A stretch of DNA of 11,338 nt from Spirochaetales bacterium (lineage in GTDB: Bacteria; Spirochaetota; Spirochaetia; DSM-2461). Shown one piece after another: positions 1 through 7,316 of the stretch; positions within the stretch are counted from its first letter, which is position 1, and each line of letters starts with the position of its first letter. The position numbers and the translations under genes are program-made. The stretch lies in contig PDRU01000126.1 in NCBI GenBank assembly GCA_002748225.1, positions 1 through 11,338 on the forward strand, given 5' to 3'. Below the pieces are notes generated by a model. The model saw nothing but the letters and a program-made list of their open reading frames with translations, had not been told where the DNA came from and searched no databases.

Positions 1-467
1 CGGATCATAATAATCAGCATCATTTCCAGAAGCTGAGGCCGGTTGCGGAAGGTTTCAGCCGCACGGCGCGCGTAAACAGACATGGGCTCTGTTCCATAAG
101 CCGCGCGGTGAAATATTTCCAGAGACGAAGCCACACTCTGGGGATCGGTAATTCTTAATTCGTTTATAACCACACTGCGGAATAATTCTTCTTCCTGAGG
201 GCTTACACGTCCATCGGCGGCAGCAAGTCTGCCCAGCATGGAAAACAGGGTTTCCATAAAAGCAGGTCCGTCAGCAGCCGGGTTATATCCCCACCCTGAA
301 AACCACGAGGAAAAACGTGCATTATTCTGATCGTTGTTTCTGCCCAGCATGGCGCCAAGCGTCCGGCCCATAAACATCATAATTAAAGCACCAAATATTG
401 AACGGAAGAAAAACAGACCAATAAAGAAGCCGATAATTCCGCCAAGTGTTGCAGCCGGGTTGAACAA
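1..467 (-). CDS. DjlA/TerB-like membrane-anchored protein (partial, C-terminus outside window)
   Basis: This open frame reads leftwards off the window edge, so only the first 155 residues are visible. Residues 7-33 form a Gly/Phe-rich membrane segment (GGIIGFFIGLFFF), followed by a short glycine-containing stretch. From about residue 70 a TerB-like helical domain begins (MLGRLAAADGRVSPQEE, with Asp85-Gly86). An N-terminal membrane segment followed by a TerB domain is the layout of DjlA, a membrane co-chaperone whose J-domain lies at the far C-terminus. That part is missing here, so J-domain function is not shown. The start is TTG at 467-465, preceded by GAGGAGAG (475-482), with nine bases between the AGGAG core and the start; no in-frame ATG fits better. 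The gene starts 19 bases after the upstream exported-protein gene ends and is probably cotranscribed with it. Confidence 0.7.
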   Translation of the reverse strand, partial: MFNPAATLGGIIGFFIGLFFFRSIFGALIMMFMGRTLGAMLGRNNDQNNARFSSWFSGWGYNPAADGPAFMETLFSMLGRLAAADGRVSPQEEELFRSVVINELRITDPQSVASSLEIFHRAAYGTEPMSVYARRAAETFRNRPQLLEMMLIIMI

Positions 468-474
468 AAGTAAA

Positions 475-482
475 CTCTCCTC
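475..482 (-). promoter_or_regulatory. Ribosome binding site fixing a TTG start
   Basis: GAGGAGAG on the minus strand lies just upstream of the TTG at 467-465. It is the only strong Shine-Dalgarno sequence there, and it supports TTG as the true start of the DjlA-like gene. Confidence 0.6.
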
Positions 483-486
483 TAAA

Positions 487-1104
487 TCAATGTGCCGTTA
501 GCACTATAACCGCACCGTTTGTCAGTATGACAGCCGGTTTTTCATACACACTTTCCCTGCTTTCCGCCACCAGATTAAACCGGAGATCATAATTCAGTGT
601 TCCCGGAAGTGCTTCCAGCTGAAATGTTCTTGATTCACCGTCTCTGAGCGGCTGACCGTTCAGCACATCCTCTCCCCATTCAGAATTTCCAACAGCACTC
701 AGCTGCAATGCAATAATGGGAAAGCCTGTACGGTTGACAATCTGTACACGGCGCCGGGCACCGGCAAAAACAGAAAGCCGGGCCAGATGCTCCGGACCAA
801 GGCGTATTTTTCCGCTGGCAGGAGGAAACACCTCATACAGCACGTAAATATCGCCGCTGCTGTCAATAAACCTCAGCGACCAGGGAACAGGCCCGGAAAT
901 ATAAATACCGGCACTCTGCCCGTCCGCAATGGTTTGCTCCGGAATAAGGTCTTCCCCCCACTGATTCTCTCCGGAAGAGGCATGCTGAATTATTTCAATG
1001 GAACGGCCTGTTCTGTTAAGTACGGTAATTGATTCAGCCTGAGCAAAGACCACAGCAAAAAGCAGCAGCAATAATACTGCCAAAAAGAAACTCCTTTTGA
1101 ACAT
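487..1104 (-). CDS. Exported protein with two tandem NRTG...WGED domains
   Basis: The 205-residue protein has a classical signal peptide: Lys3-Arg4, a hydrophobic core at about 6-20, and a likely cleavage site after Ala23 (AQA|E). There is no lipobox cysteine, so it should be periplasmic or released rather than a lipoprotein. The mature part is an internal duplication. NRTG occurs at 30-33 and 124-127, WGED at 49-52 and 143-146, and Asp-Gly at 61-62 and 155-156, each with a 94-residue offset. Both halves continue into a SLRF/DLRF strand. The pattern (Asn-Arg-Thr-Gly strand, then Trp-Gly-Glu-Asp, then a Leu-Arg strand) looks like a small beta-sandwich module; I do not know its function. The ATG shares one base with the cyclase stop (TGATG), and GGAGGA lies just upstream, so translational coupling is likely. 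A second AGGAG inside the signal-peptide codons, before a TTG, is probably chance because starting there would drop the positive N-region. Confidence 0.8.
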   Translation of the reverse strand: MFKRSFFLAVLLLLLFAVVFAQAESITVLNRTGRSIEIIQHASSGENQWGEDLIPEQTIADGQSAGIYISGPVPWSLRFIDSSGDIYVLYEVFPPASGKIRLGPEHLARLSVFAGARRRVQIVNRTGFPIIALQLSAVGNSEWGEDVLNGQPLRDGESRTFQLEALPGTLNYDLRFNLVAESRESVYEKPAVILTNGAVIVLTAH

Positions 1105-2546
1105 CAGGCTTCCTCCACATCGGAAACAGCATTCTGGTATTCCAGAATAGAACCCTTAACACATTCAAAAAACAAGGGAAAAATAACTGTCTGAAAATAG
1201 CTTATTTTCAGCGTTACATCCCTGCTTGCTTTATACGCTGAATGATAAGACTGTGAAACATGAGAAATCCAGTCGTTATACCGGGTAAAGGAATTGTCCA
1301 AATCTTCAGATTCGGGTTCCTTATCCTTAACAGAATCCTGAAGTTTACCAAGAAGCGTTAGCAGCTGAAACAGGGTATATTCCTCAGAAAGCTCTTTGTA
1401 GAGCTTATCCGCTTCTCCGCCGCAGTTTTCCAGACGGAATTTATACTTTGCGGGAAACATAATCTGGTAAAGAAAATCTTTACGCAGAACAACACCTTTT
1501 TTCCTGAAAAGAGACTCCATTTGATTTATAACAAAATTATTACCTCTGTAATACTTTAAAAAATCAACAATGGAATCAGCGCCCACTTCTCCGCGCATAA
1601 GAAGGAGCTCAGACTGTTCTCGAATGCTCTCGGGAAGTGTGGGGCTCACCTGCACACTGTAGGTTTCAAAAGCGGCGTTTCTCTTGTCTTTCAGACTGAC
1701 TCCGGCTTTGCGGAATAATTCATCAAAGGAAATATCCTTGTAGACACTCCCAATAGCACTGGCCTCCTTGCGGATGCGCCGATGATACTCCGAGGTAATT
1801 CCATTTTCATGCAGCAGCTCAAAAAACTCCTGCGTTATACGCAAACCGCCTACAGGTGCCGATGATTCCATTCTTTTGGCATCGATAACCGGCATGCCTA
1901 TAACATCCCACTGTTTAACTCCTTCAGGCCCAAAGTTGCCTATCAATACAGGGCCTATAGCTGCGCCGACACGGATACGTATCTGAAAAAGTGCGTTAAA
2001 CTGTGCCGCGGCATATCCATTACGCAGTTCACCCAGAATTCGGTAAGCTTCCATTATGGCATTAACAGTGGAAGGATCGTTAACCTTTTTAAGAATATTT
2101 TTATTTGCCTGATTAAAAAGACTGGTTACCCGCTGAAGCTGTACACAGGTATAAAACAACTCCCGGGACATATATTTACGGGCTTCCCTGTTGTCCATGT
2201 TCTTAACCATGGGATCGATAGGGCCCCCGAAATGGAACATAAGGCTGTCACCTTCTATTTTGTTCAAATAAGCGCCATGACTGGTTAAAACCCAGTTAAA
2301 CGCGGAATACAAACCATTCAGAACAGCCTGGTTCTCGGGCGGACTCAGAAACCGGGACAAAAAGGTGTAACGGGATATGTCCAGAAAACCAATAGCAATA
2401 TCAGTTTCCTGAGACACATTATTAATCCCCCCGGCATCAACAATTGCATTCACCAGCTGACGGGGCAGATAAAATTCCTCTATCTGGCGGCGGAGTTGCA
2501 GTTCCTTTGATACATCGCCGGAAATTCTGCTTGTAGCATTTTCCAT
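1104..2546 (-). CDS. Class III adenylate/guanylate cyclase homologue
   Basis: The 480-residue soluble protein carries a class III cyclase homology domain at about 48-235. The metal-binding aspartates are present: Asp56 in FLDISRYT and Asp100 in KIEGDSLMFHFG. The adenine-selecting pair also appears present: Lys96, and Asp214 in QWDVIG. The transition-state Arg225 is kept (DAKRM), but the partner Asn is Ile221. About 45 residues more than usual separate the EGD motif from the IRVGAAIG strand. Residues 236-480 are helical and charged, and I recognise no domain in them. No membrane or sensor domain precedes the cyclase domain. If active it would make cAMP from ATP; the missing Asn could mean low activity or a sensory pseudo-cyclase. 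It is the first gene of a leftward operon. The ATG at 2546 is preceded only by a weak GAGAG. Confidence 0.8.
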   Translation of the reverse strand: MENATSRISGDVSKELQLRRQIEEFYLPRQLVNAIVDAGGINNVSQETDIAIGFLDISRYTFLSRFLSPPENQAVLNGLYSAFNWVLTSHGAYLNKIEGDSLMFHFGGPIDPMVKNMDNREARKYMSRELFYTCVQLQRVTSLFNQANKNILKKVNDPSTVNAIMEAYRILGELRNGYAAAQFNALFQIRIRVGAAIGPVLIGNFGPEGVKQWDVIGMPVIDAKRMESSAPVGGLRITQEFFELLHENGITSEYHRRIRKEASAIGSVYKDISFDELFRKAGVSLKDKRNAAFETYSVQVSPTLPESIREQSELLLMRGEVGADSIVDFLKYYRGNNFVINQMESLFRKKGVVLRKDFLYQIMFPAKYKFRLENCGGEADKLYKELSEEYTLFQLLTLLGKLQDSVKDKEPESEDLDNSFTRYNDWISHVSQSYHSAYKASRDVTLKISYFQTVIFPLFFECVKGSILEYQNAVSDVEEA

Positions 2547-2571
2547 CAGTCTTTAACTCTCACTAATCTCC

Positions 2572-2599
2572 ATCATAACAAAAATCTGCGCTTCGTCAT
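2572..2599 (-). promoter_or_regulatory. Candidate promoter of the cyclase operon
   Basis: On the minus strand, ATGACG (2594-2599) and TATGAT (2572-2577) are separated by 16 bases, about 25 bases upstream of the cyclase ATG. The -10 is good and the -35 is weak, so this is a guess supported by position. Confidence 0.3.
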
Positions 2600-2628
2600 A
2601 CAGTAAAATACCATTAAAGGTGTATAAT
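2600..2628 (+). promoter_or_regulatory. Candidate promoter of the MinD-like/J-domain operon
   Basis: A perfect TATAAT lies at 2623-2628, 57 bases before the ATG at 2685. The -35 position (about 2600-2605, ACAGTA) is poor, so the promoter may need an activator. An alternative is TTTACA (2631-2636) with TAATAA (2653-2658), spaced 16. Either would serve the rightward operon. Confidence 0.4.
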
Positions 2629-2640
2629 GGTTTACATTAT
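2611..2640. repeat. Overlapping inverted repeats, possible operator
   Basis: CCATTA (2611-2616) and TAATGG (2625-2630) form a perfect 6-bp inverted repeat. ATAATG (2624-2629) and CATTAT (2635-2640) form a second one that shares the middle arm. Three copies of an ATAATG-type half-site therefore cover the TATAAT box at 2623-2628. The position suits a repressor or autoregulator of the rightward operon, but A/T-rich palindromes also arise by chance. Confidence 0.35.
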
Positions 2641-2666
2641 AGCCTGCGCCAGTAATAATCTTGAGA

Positions 2667-2675
2667 AAGGAAGGA
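2667..2675 (+). promoter_or_regulatory. Ribosome binding site selecting the ATG at 2685
   Basis: AAGGAAGGA lies nine bases before the ATG at 2685. The in-frame TTG at 2661 overlaps the start of this purine tract and has no Shine-Dalgarno sequence of its own, so the longer reading is rejected. Confidence 0.7.
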
Positions 2676-2684
2676 ATAGTATTC

Positions 2685-3833
2685 ATGATCCTTAATGAAA
2701 ATGTTGACCGTAAAATAATTCCCGTAGCCGGTGGAAAAGGCGGTGTCGGTAAAAGCGTGCTGGCTGCCAACATGGCCTTAAGCATGGCCATTTCCGGCCA
2801 AAAAACCGTGTTAGTAGATCTGGATTTGGGCGGATCCAATATTCACACACTCCTGGGTGAAAAAAATATCAACGCCGGAATAGGGAATTTCATTTCCGGA
2901 CGCAGTTATTCAATGCCCGACCTTGTCCGCCCTACTGCATGGGAAAACTTATACTATGTTCCAGGCGATGTACTTGTCTACGGTATTGGAGAACTCACAA
3001 AATCCGTCAAAAACCGCATAATAAAGGGTTTACTGGAAATTGACGCGGATTACATTATTGTGGATCTGGGAGGCGGAACAAACTTCACTGTTATTGATTT
3101 CTTTCTTATATCCAATTCCGGACTGATTGTTACCACGCCCCAGAATACTTCCATTTTAAATGCTTACGCTTTTGTAAAAAACTATGTATTCCGCTTTCTG
3201 CAGCGGGCATTCATAAAAAACAAGGAAGTGTCGGCCTATCTTAAAACGGCCCTGAAAGAACGCAAACCGGGTAACCGCAAAATGGTTGTTGATATTGTTT
3301 CCGATCTCAGAGAGATGGACGCGGAAATTGGGGAGAAAGCCCAGGCTTTTATTGAGGTGTTACAGCCAAAACTCATTTTAAACCGCGTTACAGGACTCCA
3401 TGATATAGCCATGGCGGAAGGTTTAAGAGATCTATGTCTTCAAAACCTCTCTGTTAATATGGAATGTCTTGGAACAGTAATGAACGACGATCTGATAAAC
3501 CAGTCAATTTCCTTACAGCGCCCCTTTATTCTCGACTACCCCGAAAATGTCATTACCGGAGAAATTCACAGAATTGGCCAGAAAATTATTCAAAGCCGTC
3601 ATTTTCCGGAAATGCCTCTCGAACTCGACTATTACTCGGATACTTTTGAACTGGCTCATATTGAAACCGAAAATGATATAGCTGTCCTGGAAGAAAAAGA
3701 ATCGGAAAACGGCAGCAGTAACGATTCTGACCGGTACGACGTTGATAAACTGCTTGAACTGGTAAAAATTCAGCAAAATCGCATCAATGAACTTCAGGGA
3801 ACATTACGCATGCTGTCTTTTGGACAGAATTAG
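2685..3833 (+). CDS. MinD/FlhG-family (ParA superfamily) P-loop ATPase
   Basis: With the ATG at 2685 the protein is 382 residues. It has the deviant Walker A motif of the MinD/ParA group, GGKGGVGKS at 16-24 with the signature Lys18. The switch I/A' region is VLVDLDLGGSN at 42-52 and the Walker B strand is IIVDLGGGT at 124-132. Such ATPases dimerise on ATP and position cell structures such as division sites, flagella, chemoreceptors or plasmids. No ParB partner or parS-like site is visible, which argues against plasmid-type partitioning. After the ATPase core comes an acidic linker (about 325-350), then a C-terminal helix (about 352-377, DKLLELVKIQQNRINELQ) that could be a coiled coil or a membrane-targeting helix like that of MinD. 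The J-domain gene follows after nine bases and is surely cotranscribed. The exact subfamily is uncertain; FlhG-like is my best guess. Confidence 0.85.
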   Translation: MILNENVDRKIIPVAGGKGGVGKSVLAANMALSMAISGQKTVLVDLDLGGSNIHTLLGEKNINAGIGNFISGRSYSMPDLVRPTAWENLYYVPGDVLVYGIGELTKSVKNRIIKGLLEIDADYIIVDLGGGTNFTVIDFFLISNSGLIVTTPQNTSILNAYAFVKNYVFRFLQRAFIKNKEVSAYLKTALKERKPGNRKMVVDIVSDLREMDAEIGEKAQAFIEVLQPKLILNRVTGLHDIAMAEGLRDLCLQNLSVNMECLGTVMNDDLINQSISLQRPFILDYPENVITGEIHRIGQKIIQSRHFPEMPLELDYYSDTFELAHIETENDIAVLEEKESENGSSNDSDRYDVDKLLELVKIQQNRINELQGTLRMLSFGQN

Positions 3834-3842
3834 GTTCAAACC

Positions 3843-4682
3843 TTGGAACTGAGAAAAGCCCTGGGAATATTCCGCATTGAAGGGCGGGTTTCCATGGAAC
3901 AGCTCAATACCTCTTTCCGGGAACTGGTCAAGAAATATCATCCGGACAAAGTGCGGGAACATCCTGAATGGGCCCATGAGCGCATGTCGGAAATCAATGC
4001 CGCCTACGAACGCCTGACAAACTGGATTGCTGATCCGGAAACTGAGCAGTCAGCCAGATTCACGAATAACTCAGCAAGCCATACACACCCGTCTTTCGAT
4101 GAAGAAGTTCTGCGCCGGGAAACGCCTCCTCTTTCTTCTCGTGGGAAAGATCTTTTTTATCCTTTGTTTCATACCTTTATGGACGGTTTGATTATTTACT
4201 ATCAGTACGGCCTGGAAAAAGCCAACTACAAAGAAGAAGGAGTCCGCCGCTTCCGGTTCAGAGAGGCAATACGGCATGTGGAAAAAGCCCTGGGCGGACT
4301 GGACGCCATAGCCCGGCAGACACCTCACGCGGCATTTAAAGCATCCGCCAGATTCGCGCGGCTGACCCTGGCGGATATGAACATGGGAAGTCCGGTATTT
4401 CCTCCCGGTCCGCCCAAAACAGCAAGTATGGACGCACGCTTCCGCCAGGCCAGAAAAGATCTGGACATGGTTATAAAAGAAATATTTTTCCCGGAAATGG
4501 TACCGCAGCACCTGCAGGGGCGCTCCAGTGCTCTTCTCTACTCCAGCTACGCCGAATTTGTTTTATACCTGACGGCTTTCACAGCAGGAGAACGCCAGAA
4601 AGCCGCCATACTTCAGGTAGCCAGGTATGACGCGCTCATGGATATGCTGGAGCTTAGAAGCGAGGGAATAATAACTTTTTAA
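3843..4682 (+). CDS. J-domain (DnaJ-like) protein with unknown C-terminal region
   Basis: The 279-residue protein opens directly with a J-domain (about 3-60): helix II ends in KKYHPDK, with the essential His33-Pro34-Asp35, followed by a helix III with SEINAAYERL. J-domains stimulate the ATPase of DnaK/Hsp70. There is no Gly/Phe region, zinc-finger domain or DnaJ C-terminal substrate domain, so this is a class III (specialised) J-protein. Residues 60-100 are a polar linker. Residues 100-279 form a mostly helical domain that I do not recognise (for example REAIRHVEKALGGLDAI). The start is TTG at 3843: the first J-domain helix begins at once, so a later start would break the fold, and an AGG lies eight bases upstream. 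It sits nine bases after the MinD-like gene, suggesting that the two proteins work together. Confidence 0.8.
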   Translation: MELRKALGIFRIEGRVSMEQLNTSFRELVKKYHPDKVREHPEWAHERMSEINAAYERLTNWIADPETEQSARFTNNSASHTHPSFDEEVLRRETPPLSSRGKDLFYPLFHTFMDGLIIYYQYGLEKANYKEEGVRRFRFREAIRHVEKALGGLDAIARQTPHAAFKASARFARLTLADMNMGSPVFPPGPPKTASMDARFRQARKDLDMVIKEIFFPEMVPQHLQGRSSALLYSSYAEFVLYLTAFTAGERQKAAILQVARYDALMDMLELRSEGIITF

Positions 4683-4709
4683 CACCCGCGGCTCTAAGCT
4701 CTATTTTTT
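4650..4709 (+). terminator. Possible intrinsic terminator after the J-domain gene
   Basis: GAGCTTAGA (4650-4658) pairs perfectly with TCTAAGCTC (4693-4701), followed by TATTTTTTC. The 34-base loop is long for an intrinsic terminator, and the stem begins inside the J-domain coding end and overlaps the ppdK stop codon. It is plausible as a rightward terminator between convergent genes, but weak. Confidence 0.3.
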
Positions 4710-7316
4710 CCCTTTCTTGAGGTTCAGCTGAGCAATGGCCAGCTTGGCAACGGGAATTCCATACGGAGAACAGCTCACATAATTAAGCCCGGCATCCATG
4801 CAGAATGCAATATTCTCGGGTTCCGCGCCATGCTCGCCGCAGAGTCCGCAATTCAAATCAGGACGGACATAGTGTCCTCTTTCTACAGCAATACCGATCA
4901 GTTCCTTAACCGGCTCCTGAAGCAGCCTGAAGGGATTTTTGTCCAGAAGGTCAAACTCATTGTAGTCGGTAAAGAATGAATTGAAGTCATCCCGGCTAAG
5001 TCCCAGACATGTCTGCGTCAGATCGTTTGTACCGAAACTGAAGAAATCGGCATACGCGGCAATTTTGTCAGAAAGAAGCGCGGCTGCCGGAAGTTCAATC
5101 ATTGTGCCCACTTTGTAAGGCAGCTCTTCTTCTGCCAGTTTTTTCCTGAGTTCTTCTTCAACCTGACGGACACCGACAATTTCGCAGCCTTCAATTTTCT
5201 TTCCGAAACGCACTGCTTTTACTTCACGGGGACTCATTACTATGGGGATCATAATTTCAGGCTGACATACAATACCTTTCTCCCTGCGGAGTTTGTATGC
5301 GGCTTCAAATATGGCTTCAACCTGCATCCTGTAAATTTCAGGATAGGTAATGGCAACACGGACACCGCGATGACCAAGCATCGGGTTAACTTCACTGGTT
5401 ATATCACAGCGAAGCCGTATCTCCGCCTCAGTTGTTTTTGGATGATCCTTGCGGTAGAATGCCACAAATTCCTGCATGGCATCCTTGCTGTGCGGAAGGA
5501 ATTCATGAAGAGGCGCATCAAGAAGACGTATGGTTACAGGTTTTTCACCCATAATTTCAAACAAGCCGTAGAAATCGCTTATCTGCATTTTCTTGAGTTT
5601 AACAAGAATTTTTTCCCGTTCATTGCGATCGGAAGCAATGATCAGCGAGCGGAATATCTGTATGCGTTTTTCATTAAAAAACATATGCTCGGTACGGCAC
5701 AGACCAATACCTTCGGCCATAAACTGTTTGGCCAGGATAGCGTCTTTGGGCTGATCCGCATTGGCATGAACATCAAAGCTGCCGATTTGTCCCTGCACCA
5801 CTTCCAAAAACTCTATCAATCCGCTTTTCTTTAAATCCGGCTGAATTAAATCAACTTTGCCGAAATAAATGGAAGGCTCGGAATAGGAAGGAACATCAAG
5901 ACTGATGTAATCGCCCTCTTTAATAACACGGTTACCAATTTTCAAACCATTTTTCTGAAACTGTATTTGAGGGTTAACCATGGCCACTTTACCGAGTGAA
6001 CGGGCCACTACAGGAGCATGAGAGGCATACCCTCCGTCACGGGAAAGAACACCGTTGGACACTTCTATGGCCTTAACATCTTCCGCGTAAGTGGAAGGCA
6101 TGGCCAGAATAAAATTACAGTCATCGTCTCTCTGACTGGCAATACGGTATTCCTGCATCAGCACGTCTGTTGAAAAGAAAACACGGCCTACTGCGGCACC
6201 CATTGCGCCGGATATTCCGCCGCTTACTGAAGGAATTTTACTGGCTGTCCGCTTATCCAGAATGGGATGGAGCAGTTCTGAAATTCTGCCGGTCTGAACC
6301 TGGTTAATAACATAGGGTTCATCCACTACACCCTGTTTAAGCAAGTCCAGAAGTGTGCGTATTTCGGCCTGCGCCGATTTACCGGGAACTGCCGACTGAT
6401 CAATAATCCACAATTTGCCGTTTTCGACATTGAATTTGATATTGCGGATTTCCTTGTAGGAATTTTCCAGTTGTCTGGCAATTTTCTTCAGTTCATCAAG
6501 ATAGACCTTACTGATTTTTGCTATGGGTTTACCGTCGGCTTCTGTAGAATCGAAGGAATCCGGGAAGAACTCACCGGAGAGTACATCGTTGCCGGTAACA
6601 GTGTCGCGTGTGGTATAACTGCCGAAGAAACAGGCTTTTCCGTAGTTTCCAAAGGTCATGGCCTGAACAAGAATGGCCGAATCGCTGAGAGTTTCGCTGT
6701 CGGAGAAAAGCTTGCAAAACATACCCTTGACAAACAGAAACTGCTGCATGGCGTCGGTAAAAATATTTTCAGGATAAAGCGCTTTAATTTTTTCCAGAAT
6801 TTTCTTCGTACCAGCTACTGAAGAAACACGCTTTAATTCGCTAATTATCTGATTCAGTTTTTTTATACGGGGTTTATCGCCGCTGGTAAGAACTTCCAGT
6901 TCCATTATTCGGCGCAAAACACCTCTGTACTCATGGTAGGCAAAATCTTCACCAACAAAAGAAGCAAAACCTTCAACAGTTGTATCACAGAGTCCCACAT
7001 TGTGAATACTGGAGAAAGTATCAACCATGTTGAGCATGGGGCTCATAACCAGTTTAACCAGAAGAGGATTATCCTTATTCAGGCTTTTGCCGAGGACATC
7101 TCCCATTTTTTTAAAAGCCTCGTCATACATGAATAAATGACTTTTCGGCTTTTCTTCTTCTTCAGTCAGAAAAGGGGCGGTAAGAATAAATCCCGGAAGG
7201 ATGGGGATACCCAGCGCAGCCAGATCCATCAAATTGCGGCCGCGCGCCCCAAAAAACTGAATAACATCTTCATCTTCAGTGAATTCACTTCCGCTGAACG
7301 AAAAAATTTCTTTCAT
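4701..7316 (-). CDS. ppdK: Pyruvate phosphate dikinase family protein with degenerate ATP-grasp domain
   Basis: At 871 residues it has the full PPDK layout. Residues 1-340 are the nucleotide-binding domain, about 360-480 the phosphohistidine domain, and about 500-865 the PEP/pyruvate TIM barrel. PPDK interconverts ATP + Pi + pyruvate and AMP + PPi + PEP through a phosphohistidine. His433 (GGYASHAPVVAR) is present. So are the PEP-site residues Arg541 (GLCRTEH), Arg597 (TIRLLD), Glu741 (MIELP), Asn764-Asp765 (FGTNDLTQ) and Cys826 (CGLCGEH). The N-terminal domain lines up in length, but by eye its ATP residues (Clostridium symbiosum numbering, from memory) are changed: Lys22 to Arg25, Arg92 to Val90, Asp321 to Asn292, Glu323 to Lys294, Gln335 to Asp306. 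ATP use is therefore doubtful. About 15 extra residues precede the MIELP motif. The ATG has an AGGGGG nine bases upstream. No convincing promoter is seen in the 63-base gap after the 340-residue gene, so it may be read from the cfpA transcript. Confidence 0.85.
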   Translation of the reverse strand: MKEIFSFSGSEFTEDEDVIQFFGARGRNLMDLAALGIPILPGFILTAPFLTEEEEKPKSHLFMYDEAFKKMGDVLGKSLNKDNPLLVKLVMSPMLNMVDTFSSIHNVGLCDTTVEGFASFVGEDFAYHEYRGVLRRIMELEVLTSGDKPRIKKLNQIISELKRVSSVAGTKKILEKIKALYPENIFTDAMQQFLFVKGMFCKLFSDSETLSDSAILVQAMTFGNYGKACFFGSYTTRDTVTGNDVLSGEFFPDSFDSTEADGKPIAKISKVYLDELKKIARQLENSYKEIRNIKFNVENGKLWIIDQSAVPGKSAQAEIRTLLDLLKQGVVDEPYVINQVQTGRISELLHPILDKRTASKIPSVSGGISGAMGAAVGRVFFSTDVLMQEYRIASQRDDDCNFILAMPSTYAEDVKAIEVSNGVLSRDGGYASHAPVVARSLGKVAMVNPQIQFQKNGLKIGNRVIKEGDYISLDVPSYSEPSIYFGKVDLIQPDLKKSGLIEFLEVVQGQIGSFDVHANADQPKDAILAKQFMAEGIGLCRTEHMFFNEKRIQIFRSLIIASDRNEREKILVKLKKMQISDFYGLFEIMGEKPVTIRLLDAPLHEFLPHSKDAMQEFVAFYRKDHPKTTEAEIRLRCDITSEVNPMLGHRGVRVAITYPEIYRMQVEAIFEAAYKLRREKGIVCQPEIMIPIVMSPREVKAVRFGKKIEGCEIVGVRQVEEELRKKLAEEELPYKVGTMIELPAAALLSDKIAAYADFFSFGTNDLTQTCLGLSRDDFNSFFTDYNEFDLLDKNPFRLLQEPVKELIGIAVERGHYVRPDLNCGLCGEHGAEPENIAFCMDAGLNYVSCSPYGIPVAKLAIAQLNLKKGKK

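Noticed and set aside
2661..2684. An upstream TTG start for the MinD-like ATPase
   Set aside because: The eight extra codons contain the Shine-Dalgarno sequence itself; the ATG at 2685 is ideally spaced from it.
2573..2839. An 88-codon minus-strand open frame across the divergent intergenic region
   Set aside because: Most of it is antisense to the Walker A region of the ATPase, and it would lie across the candidate promoters.
4071..4511. A 146-codon open frame on the minus strand opposite the J-domain gene
   Set aside because: It is a shadow frame with odd Cys/His/Phe composition and no ribosome binding site, opposite a gene with a clear J-domain.
5370..5834. A 154-codon open frame on the plus strand inside the ppdK-like gene
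   Set aside because: It is antisense to strongly conserved PEP-domain motifs and shows no protein-like pattern of its own.
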